A stretch of 64,000 nt of DNA from Ignavibacteria bacterium (GCA_014654705.1 JACVZY010000118.1:1-64000); one strand, 5' to 3'. Positions 55,424-64,000 are shown, numbered from the stretch's first letter. Notes: generated by a model from the sequence alone, not told the origin. Numbers and translations are program-made.

Positions 55424-56251
55424 CTAGTTTTCAGGATTGACGCCAAGAGCGCGAAGTTGCTCGGCAAGTCGGTTAGCGCGTTCTTCGGCGTGGTCAGCGC
55501 GAGTTTTTTCTTGCTCGGCTCTTACTTTTTCTTGCTCGGCTCTTGCTTTTTCTTGCTCGGCTCTTGCTTTTTCTTGTTCAGATTTTTCTTTGCCTGTCGG
55601 GAAAATATTCCCACGGTCATCGCACCAGCGCAGCCACGTTGCCGCCATGCCTTCATACTCGCCTTCCCACAGGCGCAAGCCCACACCGACTTCTTCTATC
55701 CAGAAATCGCCATGCACCTGATATTTGCCGCCATGCAGCACATAGAGTGTAAAGGTCTCGCCTCGCAAAAGGGAAAATGGGTCGAACACCGCATAGTATG
55801 GGATGTGCAGCCGAGCATAGTCTTGCATCTTGCGCACCATTTCACCACCTTTGCGGTTGGAAACTATTTCCACGACAATTTCCGGCATCTTCCCGAATAC
55901 CCAGGCAAAATATGCACGAACCTTCTCAAAATCGAAGTTCGCCTCCAAGGGCACGTCCACGCTCACAAATGCGTCCGGCACAATTGGCGGCTCTTTGGTG
56001 GAAGAAAAAAGACCGACATTAGCATCGGCAATAAATGTGCGCTCCGGCGGATTCCAAAGGGCGGCATTACTGTACAGCGTCTCAATGAGTAGGCGCTGCT
56101 GTTTGGCAGAAAAAACATTATCCACAGGTTCGTCGTCCTCCGTTACAAGGTCGGAAATATCGGGTTCGGGAATAGGAATATCCTCAAACGTCTCGCCATT
56201 TGTAGTATTGAGCGCCTGCCGCTCTAGTGGTGATATGAGAGTGTTTTCCAT
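55424..56251 (-). CDS. Uma2-family putative endonuclease with repetitive coiled-coil tail
   Basis: A 275-residue protein from ATG 56251 (MENTLISPLERQ); the longer frame begins with TTG inside the MOSC gene end. The DUF820/Uma2 core is visible: PIVPDAFVSVDV with the Asp, PEIVVEIVSNRKGGE with the Glu, and YYAVFDPF. This is a PD-(D/E)XK fold, widespread in cyanobacteria and other phyla, whose role is unsettled. The tail (about 215-275) is a charged coiled coil made of repeated AEQEKAR heptads; the DNA shows it as a 21-bp tandem repeat. The exact number of heptads could vary between strains. Confidence 0.9.
   Translation of the reverse strand: MENTLISPLERQALNTTNGETFEDIPIPEPDISDLVTEDDEPVDNVFSAKQQRLLIETLYSNAALWNPPERTFIADANVGLFSSTKEPPIVPDAFVSVDVPLEANFDFEKVRAYFAWVFGKMPEIVVEIVSNRKGGEMVRKMQDYARLHIPYYAVFDPFSLLRGETFTLYVLHGGKYQVHGDFWIEEVGVGLRLWEGEYEGMAATWLRWCDDRGNIFPTGKEKSEQEKARAEQEKARAEQEKVRAEQEKTRADHAEERANRLAEQLRALGVNPEN
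55505..55583. repeat. 21-bp tandem repeat inside the Uma2 gene
   Basis: Three full 21-bp units (55505-55567) and a partial one (to about 55583) encode the heptads of the coiled-coil tail. Since the unit is 21 bp, gain or loss of units keeps the frame. Confidence 0.85.
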
Positions 56252-56279
56252 AGTATTTTTCCAATACGTGAAAGACTGT

Positions 56280-57107
56280 TTAGCCAAGAAGTTCGATTGT
56301 ATCGCCCACAGCGATAGTGCCCGTGTTACGGTGAATGACGTTTTGTCCGAACAAAACTTTTGTCCCGTCGGCGTTGCGGCGAAATTTTTTAAGAGTCGCT
56401 ATCGGTTCTGCGCCCGTTTTTGTGCCGCTTGCTTGGTCAACGGTTGTTACGATGCAGCGCCCGCACAGTTTCACGCCATACATTTCCACGTCTCCGGCGC
56501 TGTTCCGCACGTTGAAATGTTTCCACGTGTCTTCGGCAAAAGCATCGCAGCCCGCAACGACGATATTCGGGCGAAAACGGTTCATCGGCACAGGTTCGTT
56601 GCCGCTTTCAATCAGGCGCGAATTTACACTTTCCAAGGATGCCTCCGAAGCAAGCAGCATTTGAAACCCGTCGGCAAAGCCCGTGTGGTCTGTGGGACGC
56701 ACGGCGTAGGTTTGGTCAACCGTGCGCCGAAAATCGCGGTGCATCGTTACCAAATGCGCATCCACGCCAAGAAAGGTACTGAGCCACTCTGCTGCTTCCT
56801 GTCCCTGCGAGACCGCATCACAAGTGTCTTGCCAGACGACAACCTTTTCCGTGCTGCCCTCGTCGGTGTGTGGGAGAGAAAGTGCCTCCATACCGGCAGC
56901 AGAGAGCGTGAGTGTGCCATTCGCTATAGTCGGCTCAATGAGCGCCATGCGGGGGTGCTCGCGCTGCGTGAGGAAGCGACCGTCGGGATTCACAATCATA
57001 AAGTGGCGGTCGAAGGCTATGCCGCGCTCAATCAGATTTGCGGAGTCCAAACGCCAGCCTTTGCAGCCTTTAATGGGATAGTAGAATAAGCCTGTTATCG
57101 TTATCAT
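56280..57107 (-). CDS. MOSC-domain protein (YcbX/mARC-like)
   Basis: A 275-residue protein with an N-terminal MOSC beta-barrel (YPIKGCKGWRLDSANL, then DRHFMIVNPDGRFLTQREHPRMAL) and a C-terminal MOSC domain with NRFRPNIVVAG, KLCGRCIVTTVDQ (with the Cys of the cofactor site) and FGQNVIHRNTGTIAVGD. The family handles molybdenum cofactor and reduces N-hydroxylated compounds (mARC, YcbX). No ferredoxin domain is attached. There is no signal peptide, so it is cytosolic. It overlaps the Uma2 frame only if the TTG start is used. Confidence 0.93.
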   Translation of the reverse strand: MITITGLFYYPIKGCKGWRLDSANLIERGIAFDRHFMIVNPDGRFLTQREHPRMALIEPTIANGTLTLSAAGMEALSLPHTDEGSTEKVVVWQDTCDAVSQGQEAAEWLSTFLGVDAHLVTMHRDFRRTVDQTYAVRPTDHTGFADGFQMLLASEASLESVNSRLIESGNEPVPMNRFRPNIVVAGCDAFAEDTWKHFNVRNSAGDVEMYGVKLCGRCIVTTVDQASGTKTGAEPIATLKKFRRNADGTKVLFGQNVIHRNTGTIAVGDTIELLG

Positions 57108-57274
57108 CGGTCGGAGCCTACGGAATAGTGGACAATGAGGTAATCAAGCAAAACTAGCGGATTTTTCGGCGGGAAGCAACAGGTTTGTTATCTCTGCCTT
57201 TCGAAATACCGACAGATTTTTAATTGGTTCGTAAGAAGCACTTGTAACGAAAAAGTTATGCATACAGCATGACT

Positions 57275-58228
57275 TTAGTGGCTCACAGAAGCCATACTAT
57301 GCGATATGATTCTGCCAAGCGACTGCAGTAGGCGTTTTTCCATAAAGGCTTCAACAAACGCTGCGAGCACAGCAAGCGGCGGGTCTTCCCACCGAAACGA
57401 GCAATAGAGCGGCTTCCACTCATCCGGCAGAAATTTTGCTTTGAAGCGCTCCAGCCCTGCGGCGTTGTACCAATACCCGCCAAATCGCGCTATTGCTTGC
57501 AAATATGATTCCATCTGCTGCGAACGTAATTCCGGCGATAACAGGCAGGACGCTTTTCGTGAGAAGGGCGCTAGACGAAGACTGAGGCGCTGTTCGCCTT
57601 CCAAAGCAAGCGTTTGTGCGATGTGGTCTATGAGCAGCTCCACCGTTCCCGGCGGTGCATCGGGTGCGCGAATGAAATGTTCGATACCGTATTCTGCTCC
57701 GGTGCTTGTTTTCACGTCGTCGATGCTTCTTCTTGCGAGACCATAGCCAACGACTACGCCGTCGGACTCAACCACAAAACATCGTGTGCCCTCGTGTATA
57801 ATTTCTGTTTCCGCCACAAAGTGTAAAGGTGGTAGATGCTTGTTTTGAAGCCATTTTCGGCGGACGACGGAGCAGGCTGTTTCAATATGCGCATCGGCGA
57901 GCGAGGCTTCGCGTGCGGTGCAGCCCGCTCGGAGCGCAGCGCTCAGACTATTACGAATGGGTTTGTTTGCCGCTTGGCGCTCGCACCACGACGCAAGATT
58001 CCACAAGGGTTCAGCGCCAATGAGCGCATGGCAATAGTCTTGACCACAGGCAAGGGCAAAGTCTTCGTCGGTGCCGAAAAAGCACGTGCGGCGACCGCCT
58101 GCAAGCTGCTCGTGCTCAAAAGCCGCCACTGAAGCAGCATACAGCGACTGGCAGCAATGCGGATTACCCGACACCACCGCAAAGCGTCGCGTGGTGGCGT
58201 AGTGCATGGTATGAGAGGAATGAACCAT
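57275..58228 (-). CDS. DUF2156-type acyltransferase (MprF C-domain-like)
   Basis: A 317-residue protein from ATG 58228 (MVHSSHTMHYATTRR). The reading frame extends further upstream, but those codons lie across the oppositely oriented gene at 58377 and look non-coding. The second half matches the GNAT-like DUF2156 domain at the end of lysylphosphatidylglycerol synthetases: CFVVESDGVVVGYGLARR, LSLRLAPFSRKA, GYWYNAAGLERFKAKFLPDEWKPLY. It may transfer an aminoacyl group to a lipid or a small acceptor; no membrane domain is present. The 166-nt gap to the MOSC gene shows no other gene. Confidence 0.85.
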   Translation of the reverse strand: MVHSSHTMHYATTRRFAVVSGNPHCCQSLYAASVAAFEHEQLAGGRRTCFFGTDEDFALACGQDYCHALIGAEPLWNLASWCERQAANKPIRNSLSAALRAGCTAREASLADAHIETACSVVRRKWLQNKHLPPLHFVAETEIIHEGTRCFVVESDGVVVGYGLARRSIDDVKTSTGAEYGIEHFIRAPDAPPGTVELLIDHIAQTLALEGEQRLSLRLAPFSRKASCLLSPELRSQQMESYLQAIARFGGYWYNAAGLERFKAKFLPDEWKPLYCSFRWEDPPLAVLAAFVEAFMEKRLLQSLGRIISHSMASVSH

Positions 58229-58376
58229 TCTGCAAACTAGGCAAAATTTTGCCCGTAGCCTGCAATTTTTCCACACACCTGCTTGTCGGTACTGCAACTC
58301 TTTCCTACCTTTACCGTCACTATTCAGGTGTCTATTTGTGGGCACTGTACTCCTTTTTTCACTATTGAAAAGTGCT

Positions 58377-59120
58377 ATGGAAACACGTTTTGTGCGGAAA
58401 ACATTTGGCTGGATAGTGGTTGGTGGGTTTGTTGGCTTATTGGCGGTTGCGGGTCTGCAACTGTATTTGCACTCGAATTTATCGGCACAGGAGAAAATCT
58501 CGCAGGAGGCGGGTCTTTTCCATGAAAATATCGAAACGGCGCTCACCAGCGTCAACGCCCAGCAGTCGGCGTTGATTGAAGCCGCAGGCGTGATGCGTTT
58601 GGATGCGCGGGCGTTGGGTGCGGCGATTGTGGCGCGGCGAACACTGACCACGCAGCCCGTTCTGACGGATTTGCGTACCTTTGCCGGCTTGAGCGAGAGC
58701 GTCGGTCTGGCGCATATTTGCGTTTCCTCCACCGAAGCCGCTTTTCGTGTGGTTTTTGCGCCCACCATGGCAGACAGCCTCTTGTACTATCCCCATGAAA
58801 CCTCACTCTACGATGAAGCACGTGCGGCGCTTGCTCCCTATCGCGCTTTGCATGGCGCAGACTTAAAAACGGCACTTCGCCAGAATACGCGACTGAATGT
58901 GCTTGCCGCAGCGCTCATCGCTAAGCAAGCATTGGTGCGCTTCGAGCGGGAAAATATGCCGCTCGATCCATTGCGTATAACTGCCTCCATTGGCGCACTT
59001 TACCACGATGTAGCAGATTACCCTTTCCCGAATGACGTGCCCATCACGACCACGCAAGAAGCGGAAAATTTCGGAAGGCTCGTCGGGCTGCTCTACACGC
59101 GGTCAGATTTGATGCCGTAG
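58377..59120 (+). CDS. Unrecognised membrane-anchored protein
   Basis: A 247-residue protein from ATG 58377 (METRFVRKTFGW); a GTG 39 nt upstream extends the frame. A single transmembrane helix (about residues 10-32) anchors a helical domain outside the cytosol. The sequence is Ala/Leu-rich and has no Cys-based or catalytic motif; an IGALYHDVADYPFP segment stands out near the end. I do not recognise a family. It is divergent from the DUF2156 gene with 148 nt between the starts, and it is followed by the terminator at 59147. Confidence 0.72.
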   Translation: METRFVRKTFGWIVVGGFVGLLAVAGLQLYLHSNLSAQEKISQEAGLFHENIETALTSVNAQQSALIEAAGVMRLDARALGAAIVARRTLTTQPVLTDLRTFAGLSESVGLAHICVSSTEAAFRVVFAPTMADSLLYYPHETSLYDEARAALAPYRALHGADLKTALRQNTRLNVLAAALIAKQALVRFERENMPLDPLRITASIGALYHDVADYPFPNDVPITTTQEAENFGRLVGLLYTRSDLMP

Positions 59121-59146
59121 CAGAAACGATGATAGCGTCGTAAATG

Positions 59147-59175
59147 AAAAAGGCGAATATGATTCGCCTTTTTTT
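59147..59175. terminator. Bidirectional terminator
   Basis: A 12-bp perfect stem (59147-59158 with 59162-59173) has a 3-nt loop, A-run before and T-run after, and lies between the convergent genes ending at 59120 and 59186. Confidence 0.9.
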
Positions 59176-59185
59176 GTTGTAGTTC

Positions 59186-60166
59186 TTAGCGCACAAATTC
59201 CCGAATCTCCCTATTCACTATCTCCGGCTGCTCGAACTGCACAAAGTGCCCGCAGCGAGGAATCATCACGAGTTTGTTTGTCGGAATCTTTGCCGCACCT
59301 GCTTTGGCAACTCCTTCGGTTTTTCCGCCATGTAAAAAGGGGTTCGGAATGAGATTGTCGTTCTCGCCAAAAAGAATCAGCGTCGGCTGCGAAATCTGTG
59401 CAAGCCGCTCCACGACTGGTTCGTTCACCATGCCTTGCACACTTTTGACGATAGACCAGCAGTACCAGTCAAATTGCTTCATCTGGCGCATCAGCACACG
59501 GTCGGTGATCATAAACTCTGCTTCCGGGGGCATGGTGTAGAAGTTTGAGATGAGATTTGTCCGTATTTGCGCGGGCGACGTGAGTTTCACGCCCGTTGCC
59601 GTTACAACCTCGCGGAACCACTGCTTTTCGCCTTCCGTGAACGCTTCAAATCCTGCGGGGTCACATAAAATGAGCTTTTTTACCTTTTGCGGATATTTGA
59701 GCGCTGCTGTCATCGAAATTTGACCACCCATAGAATGACCACAAAGAATAGCGCTTTGCAAGCCAAGTTTACTGATGAGTTCTGCAATAATATCTGCATA
59801 AAATGTCATCGAAATCGGGTATTCACCTTTGGAGGATTTTCCATAACCCGGCAGGTCAATTGCAATGCACCGATACTGTGAGCGAAGGTCTTCCACATTG
59901 CGCTTCCATGCGGGCAGGTAGCTCCCCAAGCCGTGAACAAAAATAATCGTCTCCGCGCCCGTACCTTCGTCGGTGTAAGCAAGCTGCACACCGCCTGAAA
60001 ACTCGATTGTTTTGGTAGGAAAAGGATAATCCAGTTTGGTGAAATCCGTGTATTCGCCCAGCGTTTGCTGCGCTTGCACCCGCTCCGGCAAAAAGAACAG
60101 TCGCATCCAAAAGGAAAGTCCAAATACCATAATCGTTAGTGCAAAAGATTTCTGAGAAAAGTTCAT
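59186..60166 (-). CDS. Exported alpha/beta hydrolase
   Basis: A 326-residue hydrolase from ATG 60166 (MNFSQKSFALTIMV), which has GGAG about 8 nt upstream and opens on a typical signal peptide ending at VQAQ. The longer frame to 60217 is not needed. The triad is clear: oxyanion HGLGSYLPAW, nucleophile in CGHSMGGQIS, acid in FGENDNLIP and His in CGHFVQFEQ. The cap region is helical (ISNFYTMPPEAEFM). The family includes esterases and C-C hydrolases; the export signal suggests ester substrates in the periplasm. Confidence 0.9.
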   Translation of the reverse strand: MNFSQKSFALTIMVFGLSFWMRLFFLPERVQAQQTLGEYTDFTKLDYPFPTKTIEFSGGVQLAYTDEGTGAETIIFVHGLGSYLPAWKRNVEDLRSQYRCIAIDLPGYGKSSKGEYPISMTFYADIIAELISKLGLQSAILCGHSMGGQISMTAALKYPQKVKKLILCDPAGFEAFTEGEKQWFREVVTATGVKLTSPAQIRTNLISNFYTMPPEAEFMITDRVLMRQMKQFDWYCWSIVKSVQGMVNEPVVERLAQISQPTLILFGENDNLIPNPFLHGGKTEGVAKAGAAKIPTNKLVMIPRCGHFVQFEQPEIVNREIREFVR

Positions 60167-60214
60167 TGAGGTGTCTCCAAAAAATGTATCTGGTCGGAGC
60201 GTGAGTTTGGGGGA

Positions 60215-60320
60215 CACGGATAACGCGGACAGGACTGATGAAGAAGGATTTCAAGAGCGAATGGCAATGATAATTTTCTTCAATCCCTCTTTATCCGTTT
60301 TTATCTGGGCTTCATCCGTG
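60215..60320. repeat. Imperfect inverted repeat with CACGGAT/ATCCGTG ends
   Basis: The gap between the hydrolase and the outer-membrane barrel gene holds an imperfect palindrome of 106 nt: CACGGAT (60215-60221) pairs with ATCCGTG (60314-60320), and further blocks resembling ACGGAT and AAGGGATT pair inside. The remaining gap sequence has no gene. It resembles intergenic palindromes scattered in many bacterial genomes. Confidence 0.5.
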
Positions 60321-60352
60321 TTCCATTCTTCTACGTGAATTTGCAAGAGGCA

Positions 60353-62107
60353 TTAAAACATCAACCAGCGAAAAGCCATAAACGTTGTCCAAGGATTGAC
60401 GGGCTTTTGGGTAACGTTTCCGTTTACGCGCGGGCTGTTATAGTAGTCGCCAAGCCACATATAGGCTGCGTGAAACTCAAGACTCATAAACACGCCCAAC
60501 TGATAGACCACGCGCGCATTTGCTTCCGCGCCGATGACGTTATCAATCGGTAGCGTCGCTGCGCCTCGTGGTGGCGTGACGTTGGAAAACGCTCCGGCTG
60601 CACCTAAGCGCACTGCGAGTTTGTGCGGAATAATATCATTGCTGATGTTCAGAATACCGCCCGTTACGCCGTAGCCCAAGTTTGACAAATCGCTCACCGC
60701 ACCGATAAAACGGTTAATGACGTTGCCGTGCGGAAAGACCAAATACGCGCCGTGTCCGACGAAAATGGAACCCGGAAAGCCCCACGTATTGCCCGTGATA
60801 ACGCCGCTATATTGCTTGTCGTTGATGCCGTTTGCATCGCCGGAAGAGTAGAGAACATCGAGCTGCACGAGGTCTTCGGGCGTTTGCCCGTACTTGTAGC
60901 CCGCCCGCCCATTCAGCGCAAAACCGAAAATATCCGCACCTTTTTTCCATGCGCCTTCTTCGTACATATTTGCCGTGCCGAGATTGGCAATCGCAAACAT
61001 GGATGCACCGAAGCGACCATTTTGGTATTCAGGGTTGTAGCTGCCATACGTACCAAGCCAGAATACATCAGCTTCGTAGCGATTATTGAGGTCAGCAGGA
61101 TTGGCAAAGGGAAAGCGAAAACGAAACGTACCGTTCCATTCGTTGAGCGGGCTGTTCAAGCCTTCGTTTATCGTCGGGATGCCCGCTTGCCCGTTGGCTC
61201 TGTCCATCAGATACCACGCCGAAAAGCCTTGTCGCCATTCGGACGTGAGGTCAACTTCTACGTTTGCTTCAAAAAGCGAAACTCCGTTGCGCTGCTCCGG
61301 TTCGCGGGCGTAGAGAATGTAGTAGCCTGTCTTGAGCCGCCAGTAATCTTCATCTTTGCGAACGGTGATGCCGGTGGCATGGCTGCCCCAGAAGGCAAGG
61401 CGGTATCCCGTTTGCAGCATGGTATTGGCGAGAGTGCGATACGGATTGTACTGCGTGTCGAAAAGGCGCTGAAGACCAATGTTGATTGCCCAGTTATCGC
61501 CCGGAAGTAGCTCCAGTTCGATGTTCTGCGTTTGAATGTTCACTCGTCCTGCATTGAATGCGCCGCCGCGATTGCCGCCCACGAGGTAAGATTCATCGCC
61601 CCACGTCCAGTCGATTTCAAACGCCGCGCGCAATATTGCCCGCCCGTCGAAAAGTTTGGGCTGGTAGATGAAAAACGGAATAATGCGCTGCTCCATGTAC
61701 ATTGCCGTGCCGGGCGTGGTCTTGGATTGATTCTCACCGAAAAGCCGCCCGATGACTTCGCCTGTGAAGGGGTTTGCGCTATACACGCTGGAAGCCACAG
61801 CTTGTGTGTAGTAAAATGCTAAAAACTGAAACTCGCGCGGGTAATCCTTCGGCGCGGCTTTCATAAAAGAAACACTGGTCAAAGAGGAATCCACAGCGAG
61901 AAGCTGCTTTTGCTCGTCGTCCGAGAGCGGAAATAAGCCGTGCGCGGCGCTAGGGCGCATGGCGGGCGTAATAAACGTTGTCTCCGGCGAAAGCCGCATT
62001 GCACTTGCGGGAGCGCCTTCATGGAAAGATTGCGCTTGTGCGGTGAGTGCGGAAACAATGACCGTGAAAGCAAAGCTAGAAAAAATGCGGGGTAAACGGT
62101 GAATCAT
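60353..62107 (-). CDS. Outer-membrane beta-barrel protein
   Basis: A 584-residue exported protein. The signal peptide ends at TAQAQ (about 25). From about residue 95 alternating hydrophobic/polar strands with aromatic girdles (YYILYAREPEQRN, FRFRFPFA, MFAIANLGTANMY) end in RWLMF, the C-terminal Phe typical of barrel proteins. No plug, TonB box or T9SS tail is visible. It may form a porin or an export channel for an unknown solute. It is co-directional with the lipoprotein gene but has a terminator in between at 62176-62211. Confidence 0.82.
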   Translation of the reverse strand: MIHRLPRIFSSFAFTVIVSALTAQAQSFHEGAPASAMRLSPETTFITPAMRPSAAHGLFPLSDDEQKQLLAVDSSLTSVSFMKAAPKDYPREFQFLAFYYTQAVASSVYSANPFTGEVIGRLFGENQSKTTPGTAMYMEQRIIPFFIYQPKLFDGRAILRAAFEIDWTWGDESYLVGGNRGGAFNAGRVNIQTQNIELELLPGDNWAINIGLQRLFDTQYNPYRTLANTMLQTGYRLAFWGSHATGITVRKDEDYWRLKTGYYILYAREPEQRNGVSLFEANVEVDLTSEWRQGFSAWYLMDRANGQAGIPTINEGLNSPLNEWNGTFRFRFPFANPADLNNRYEADVFWLGTYGSYNPEYQNGRFGASMFAIANLGTANMYEEGAWKKGADIFGFALNGRAGYKYGQTPEDLVQLDVLYSSGDANGINDKQYSGVITGNTWGFPGSIFVGHGAYLVFPHGNVINRFIGAVSDLSNLGYGVTGGILNISNDIIPHKLAVRLGAAGAFSNVTPPRGAATLPIDNVIGAEANARVVYQLGVFMSLEFHAAYMWLGDYYNSPRVNGNVTQKPVNPWTTFMAFRWLMF

Positions 62108-62175
62108 AGTGTTCTCCTGCTAAGGTCGGAAAGTCTGATTTCGAGAGAGTCTGAATTCGAGAGAGTGCGGCGGTG

Positions 62176-62211
62176 AAAAACGAAGCCCGCAAACCTTGTG
62201 TCTGCGGGCTT
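62176..62211 (-). terminator. Intrinsic terminator after the lipoprotein gene
   Basis: A 9-bp stem (62183-62191 with 62203-62211) closes an 11-nt loop and continues on the minus strand into CGTTTTT. A near-tandem 16-bp repeat lies just beyond it (about 62136-62167). Confidence 0.75.
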
Positions 62212-62224
62212 TGTGAGAATGAGG

Positions 62225-62770
62225 TTATCGCTTGCGATAGACTTGGATATTGGAGAATACTCCGGTAAGAACAGCACCTGTCGTGCCTTTGCTTGAACCA
62301 AAGCCACTAGCAACCGTTGGTGGCGTGCCGGCTGGAGTTTCTGTTTGGACGACTTCATACAGCATTCGTGCTGGCGAAACCGATGTTTGTACCACATAAA
62401 TACCTTGAGAACGAGCAACGGTTGGTGTTGCTTGGCGTATGTCAATTGTATAAATAGTTGCGCCAAGAGTATCTTTTGTGCCTTTGGCAACAGTATAGGT
62501 ACCCGTAAAAGGAAAATTACCGTTTTTTGCGGAATACGATGTTACTGTGTAGGATCCGTCGGTTTTGAATGTAGCAAGAATCGAATCTGTTGCCAAAAGC
62601 GTTTTAAGCAATGGCGCTACATCAGCCGTCGAAGAAATCCATGTTCCCACAAGCCCGCCCGTAGCGTCTTGCTGGGTGTTGTTCGTGTTACCGCTATCGG
62701 TGCTGGAACTACAAGCAGCAACCCAAGCAGTGATGCCGACGGCAAGGACAAAGTTCAAAATGCGTTTCAT
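62225..62770 (-). CDS. Small lipoprotein, lipocalin-like
   Basis: A 181-residue lipoprotein: the leader MKRILNFVLAVGITAWVAAC ends in the lipobox Cys at residue 20, followed by a Ser/Thr/Asn linker. The rest alternates strands (LVGTWISST, GSYTVTSYSAKNG, GTYTVAKG) and resembles the lipocalin-like domains of Bacteroidota lipoproteins. There is no enzyme motif. It is probably anchored in the outer membrane. Binding of a small hydrophobic ligand is a guess from the fold. Confidence 0.85.
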   Translation of the reverse strand: MKRILNFVLAVGITAWVAACSSSTDSGNTNNTQQDATGGLVGTWISSTADVAPLLKTLLATDSILATFKTDGSYTVTSYSAKNGNFPFTGTYTVAKGTKDTLGATIYTIDIRQATPTVARSQGIYVVQTSVSPARMLYEVVQTETPAGTPPTVASGFGSSKGTTGAVLTGVFSNIQVYRKR

Positions 62771-62847
62771 AAAAAATGCTCCAAAAAAAATGAAAATAAA
62801 ATGGTGAAAAGAGTTTGAATCTGATAGAGTATTGATTCGTTCGTAGT

Positions 62848-63702
62848 TTATTCGCTGTCAATAAATCGTCGCAGCGCACCGGCAACGCTCTGCACGGCTG
62901 GCTGAAACATCATCGTGGCGTGATTTCCCGGAACTTCTTCGTATCGGCAGTACGCAAGTGCTGATGCGGTCTCGCGGGCATCGGCTTCGAGAAGTACGGG
63001 TGGCGCACTGGGAGTGCCATAGCCTTCAGGCGCACGTAGCAACAGAGCAGGTGCTTGCACCTTTGTGAGTCTGCTATACCAATCTTCGCCAAGCGCGTTG
63101 TTAACTGCCTCTGCCATGTTTGCGGCTTGCGGGCGGGTTGTAACTGTGCCGTCCTCGTGGACAAGTGCTTCGGCGCGAAAGTACGCTTCGTAAGCATCAT
63201 CCCACGTGCCGCACAGATATGCCATTGACCGCATGGCGCTTAGATAGTCGTCCAGCGACGGGAAGACTTTGCCGAGGCGGTCGAGCGAAGGCTGAATCAG
63301 TCTCCGCACCTCAGGGTGCAACTTGCCCGCAGCATCCAAAAGGATTGCCCGTTCTACGCGCTCACCATATTCTGCCGCAAGAAATATCGTCAGCAAACCG
63401 CCAAACGAGTGCCCGCCGACGATGCAGCGTTCCAAGCCAAGCGCATCCATCAGCCCGATAACGTCCGCAGCGTGTTCCGCCATGCTGTACCCCGTGCTTG
63501 GCTTATCGCTCAGTCCGCGCCCGCGCAAATCTACCGCAATAACGCGATAGTCAGGCGCAAGCAAGTCCGCAAGCGGCTCGAATATCCGTGCATTCGCCGT
63601 TAGCCCGTGCAAAAGCAGGAGCGTTGAGCGCGTTGCCTCGGTGCTACCGCTATCGAGATAGTGGAGGCGGATGGCGGGAAGATTGATGAAAGCTGATTGC
63701 AT
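62848..63702 (-). CDS. Alpha/beta hydrolase (cytosolic)
   Basis: A 284-residue hydrolase without signal peptide. HGLTANARIF is the oxyanion segment, VDLRGRGLSDKP the typical strand 4 loop, GGHSFGGLLT the nucleophile elbow (about 96), and PGNHATMMF carries the catalytic His. The acid lies before it in the VLLEADARETA region. Members include haloalkane dehalogenases, epoxide hydrolases and esterases; the residues do not fix the type. It follows another alpha/beta hydrolase gene by 28 nt, so the two may be one operon. Confidence 0.9.
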   Translation of the reverse strand: MQSAFINLPAIRLHYLDSGSTEATRSTLLLLHGLTANARIFEPLADLLAPDYRVIAVDLRGRGLSDKPSTGYSMAEHAADVIGLMDALGLERCIVGGHSFGGLLTIFLAAEYGERVERAILLDAAGKLHPEVRRLIQPSLDRLGKVFPSLDDYLSAMRSMAYLCGTWDDAYEAYFRAEALVHEDGTVTTRPQAANMAEAVNNALGEDWYSRLTKVQAPALLLRAPEGYGTPSAPPVLLEADARETASALAYCRYEEVPGNHATMMFQPAVQSVAGALRRFIDSE

Positions 63703-63730
63703 TGGGCGAATATTTTTTTGAGTGTGATGC

Positions 63731-64000
63731 TTACGCTAAGTGCCCCAAGAGAGCACCAAGAAACGCTTCCGGCTTTTCGATGTGCGGCGAATGACCGCAA
63801 TCTTCCAGAACCACTTCCGTGTATGCGCCGCCGTCACGCTTGTATTCATCGAGCGTGTGGCGAAGCTGGCTTACCATCGGCTGCGCGGGGTACGCCTCTG
63901 CACCCGGATAACCCGGCACAAAACCCAGTTGTCCCAAGTAGCCGAAATCAAAAAGTGACGTATCAGAAACAATTTGGTCGTCCGCTCCGCGAATCCAGAG
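63731..64000 (-). CDS. Alpha/beta hydrolase, C-terminal part (gene continues beyond window)
   Basis: The frame runs from the right edge to the stop at 63731, at least 89 codons. It shows the end of an alpha/beta hydrolase: LWIRGADDQIVSD with the acidic residue and VVLEDCGHSPHIEKP with the catalytic His. The N-terminus and nucleophile lie outside the window. It lies 28 nt upstream of the next hydrolase. Confidence 0.85.
   Translation of the reverse strand, partial: LWIRGADDQIVSDTSLFDFGYLGQLGFVPGYPGAEAYPAQPMVSQLRHTLDEYKRDGGAYTEVVLEDCGHSPHIEKPEAFLGALLGHLA

Noticed and set aside
58229-58768. N-terminal extension of the DUF2156 gene
   Set aside because: It lies opposite the gene at 58377, its composition is not protein-like, and ATG 58228 gives a complete domain.

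Overview
The window looks like a chromosome fragment of a free-living member of the Bacteroidota/Ignavibacteriota/Kapabacteria (FCB) lineage; the exact phylum cannot be fixed by eye. Reasons: at least three secreted proteins end in a type IX secretion (T9SS) sorting domain (gene ends at 31761, 46484 and 51992), many genes lack a clear Shine-Dalgarno site, FG-GAP and delta-60 adhesin-like proteins are very large, and many Sec-type leaders end in AQ. No rRNA, tRNA, CRISPR array or complete insertion sequence was seen.

Layout. 1-14365 (minus): one uninterrupted frame of at least 4,788 codons, open at the left edge. It encodes a secreted protein with seven N-terminal YVGG blades, then seven FG-GAP arrays of exactly seven blades each, seven Ig-like linkers, a LamG domain and a duplicated beta-rich module. 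14662-29369: a lipase-like hydrolase, then a plus-strand run with corA, a cell-wall amidase, a TraB/GumN protein, an unrecognised four-helix membrane protein, an SDR enzyme, two tandem S41-type protease paralogues, and a DUF2268 metalloprotease with a MerR/TipAS regulator. 29439-33967 (minus): a five-gene secreted-protein operon (YHYH, T9SS protein, PEBP, DoxX, beta-sandwich protein); four members share an N-terminal module. 34163-46417 (minus): an almost gapless directon mixing housekeeping genes (quinone oxidoreductase, amidohydrolase, metH) with defence-like genes (ATPase plus PD-(D/E)XK-like nuclease, HicBA, a HEPN-like protein, a Rad50-like ATPase with a HEPN-like tail and a small partner). 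46484-64000: a T9SS delta-60 protein, a DnaJ-type co-chaperone, a T9SS sugar-dehydrogenase-like propeller, an ABC exporter, a Uma2 protein, a MOSC protein, a DUF2156 acyltransferase, an outer-membrane barrel, a lipoprotein and three alpha/beta hydrolases.

The strongest candidates for undescribed biology are the seven-by-seven propeller giant, the coupled ATPase/nuclease pair at 35174-37160, the Rad50-like/HEPN-like unit at 43052-45641, the HEPN-like/HicBA block that follows a metH gene lacking its reactivation domain, and the YHYH/PEBP/DoxX operon. All functional statements come from reading translations and motifs by eye; no database search was run.
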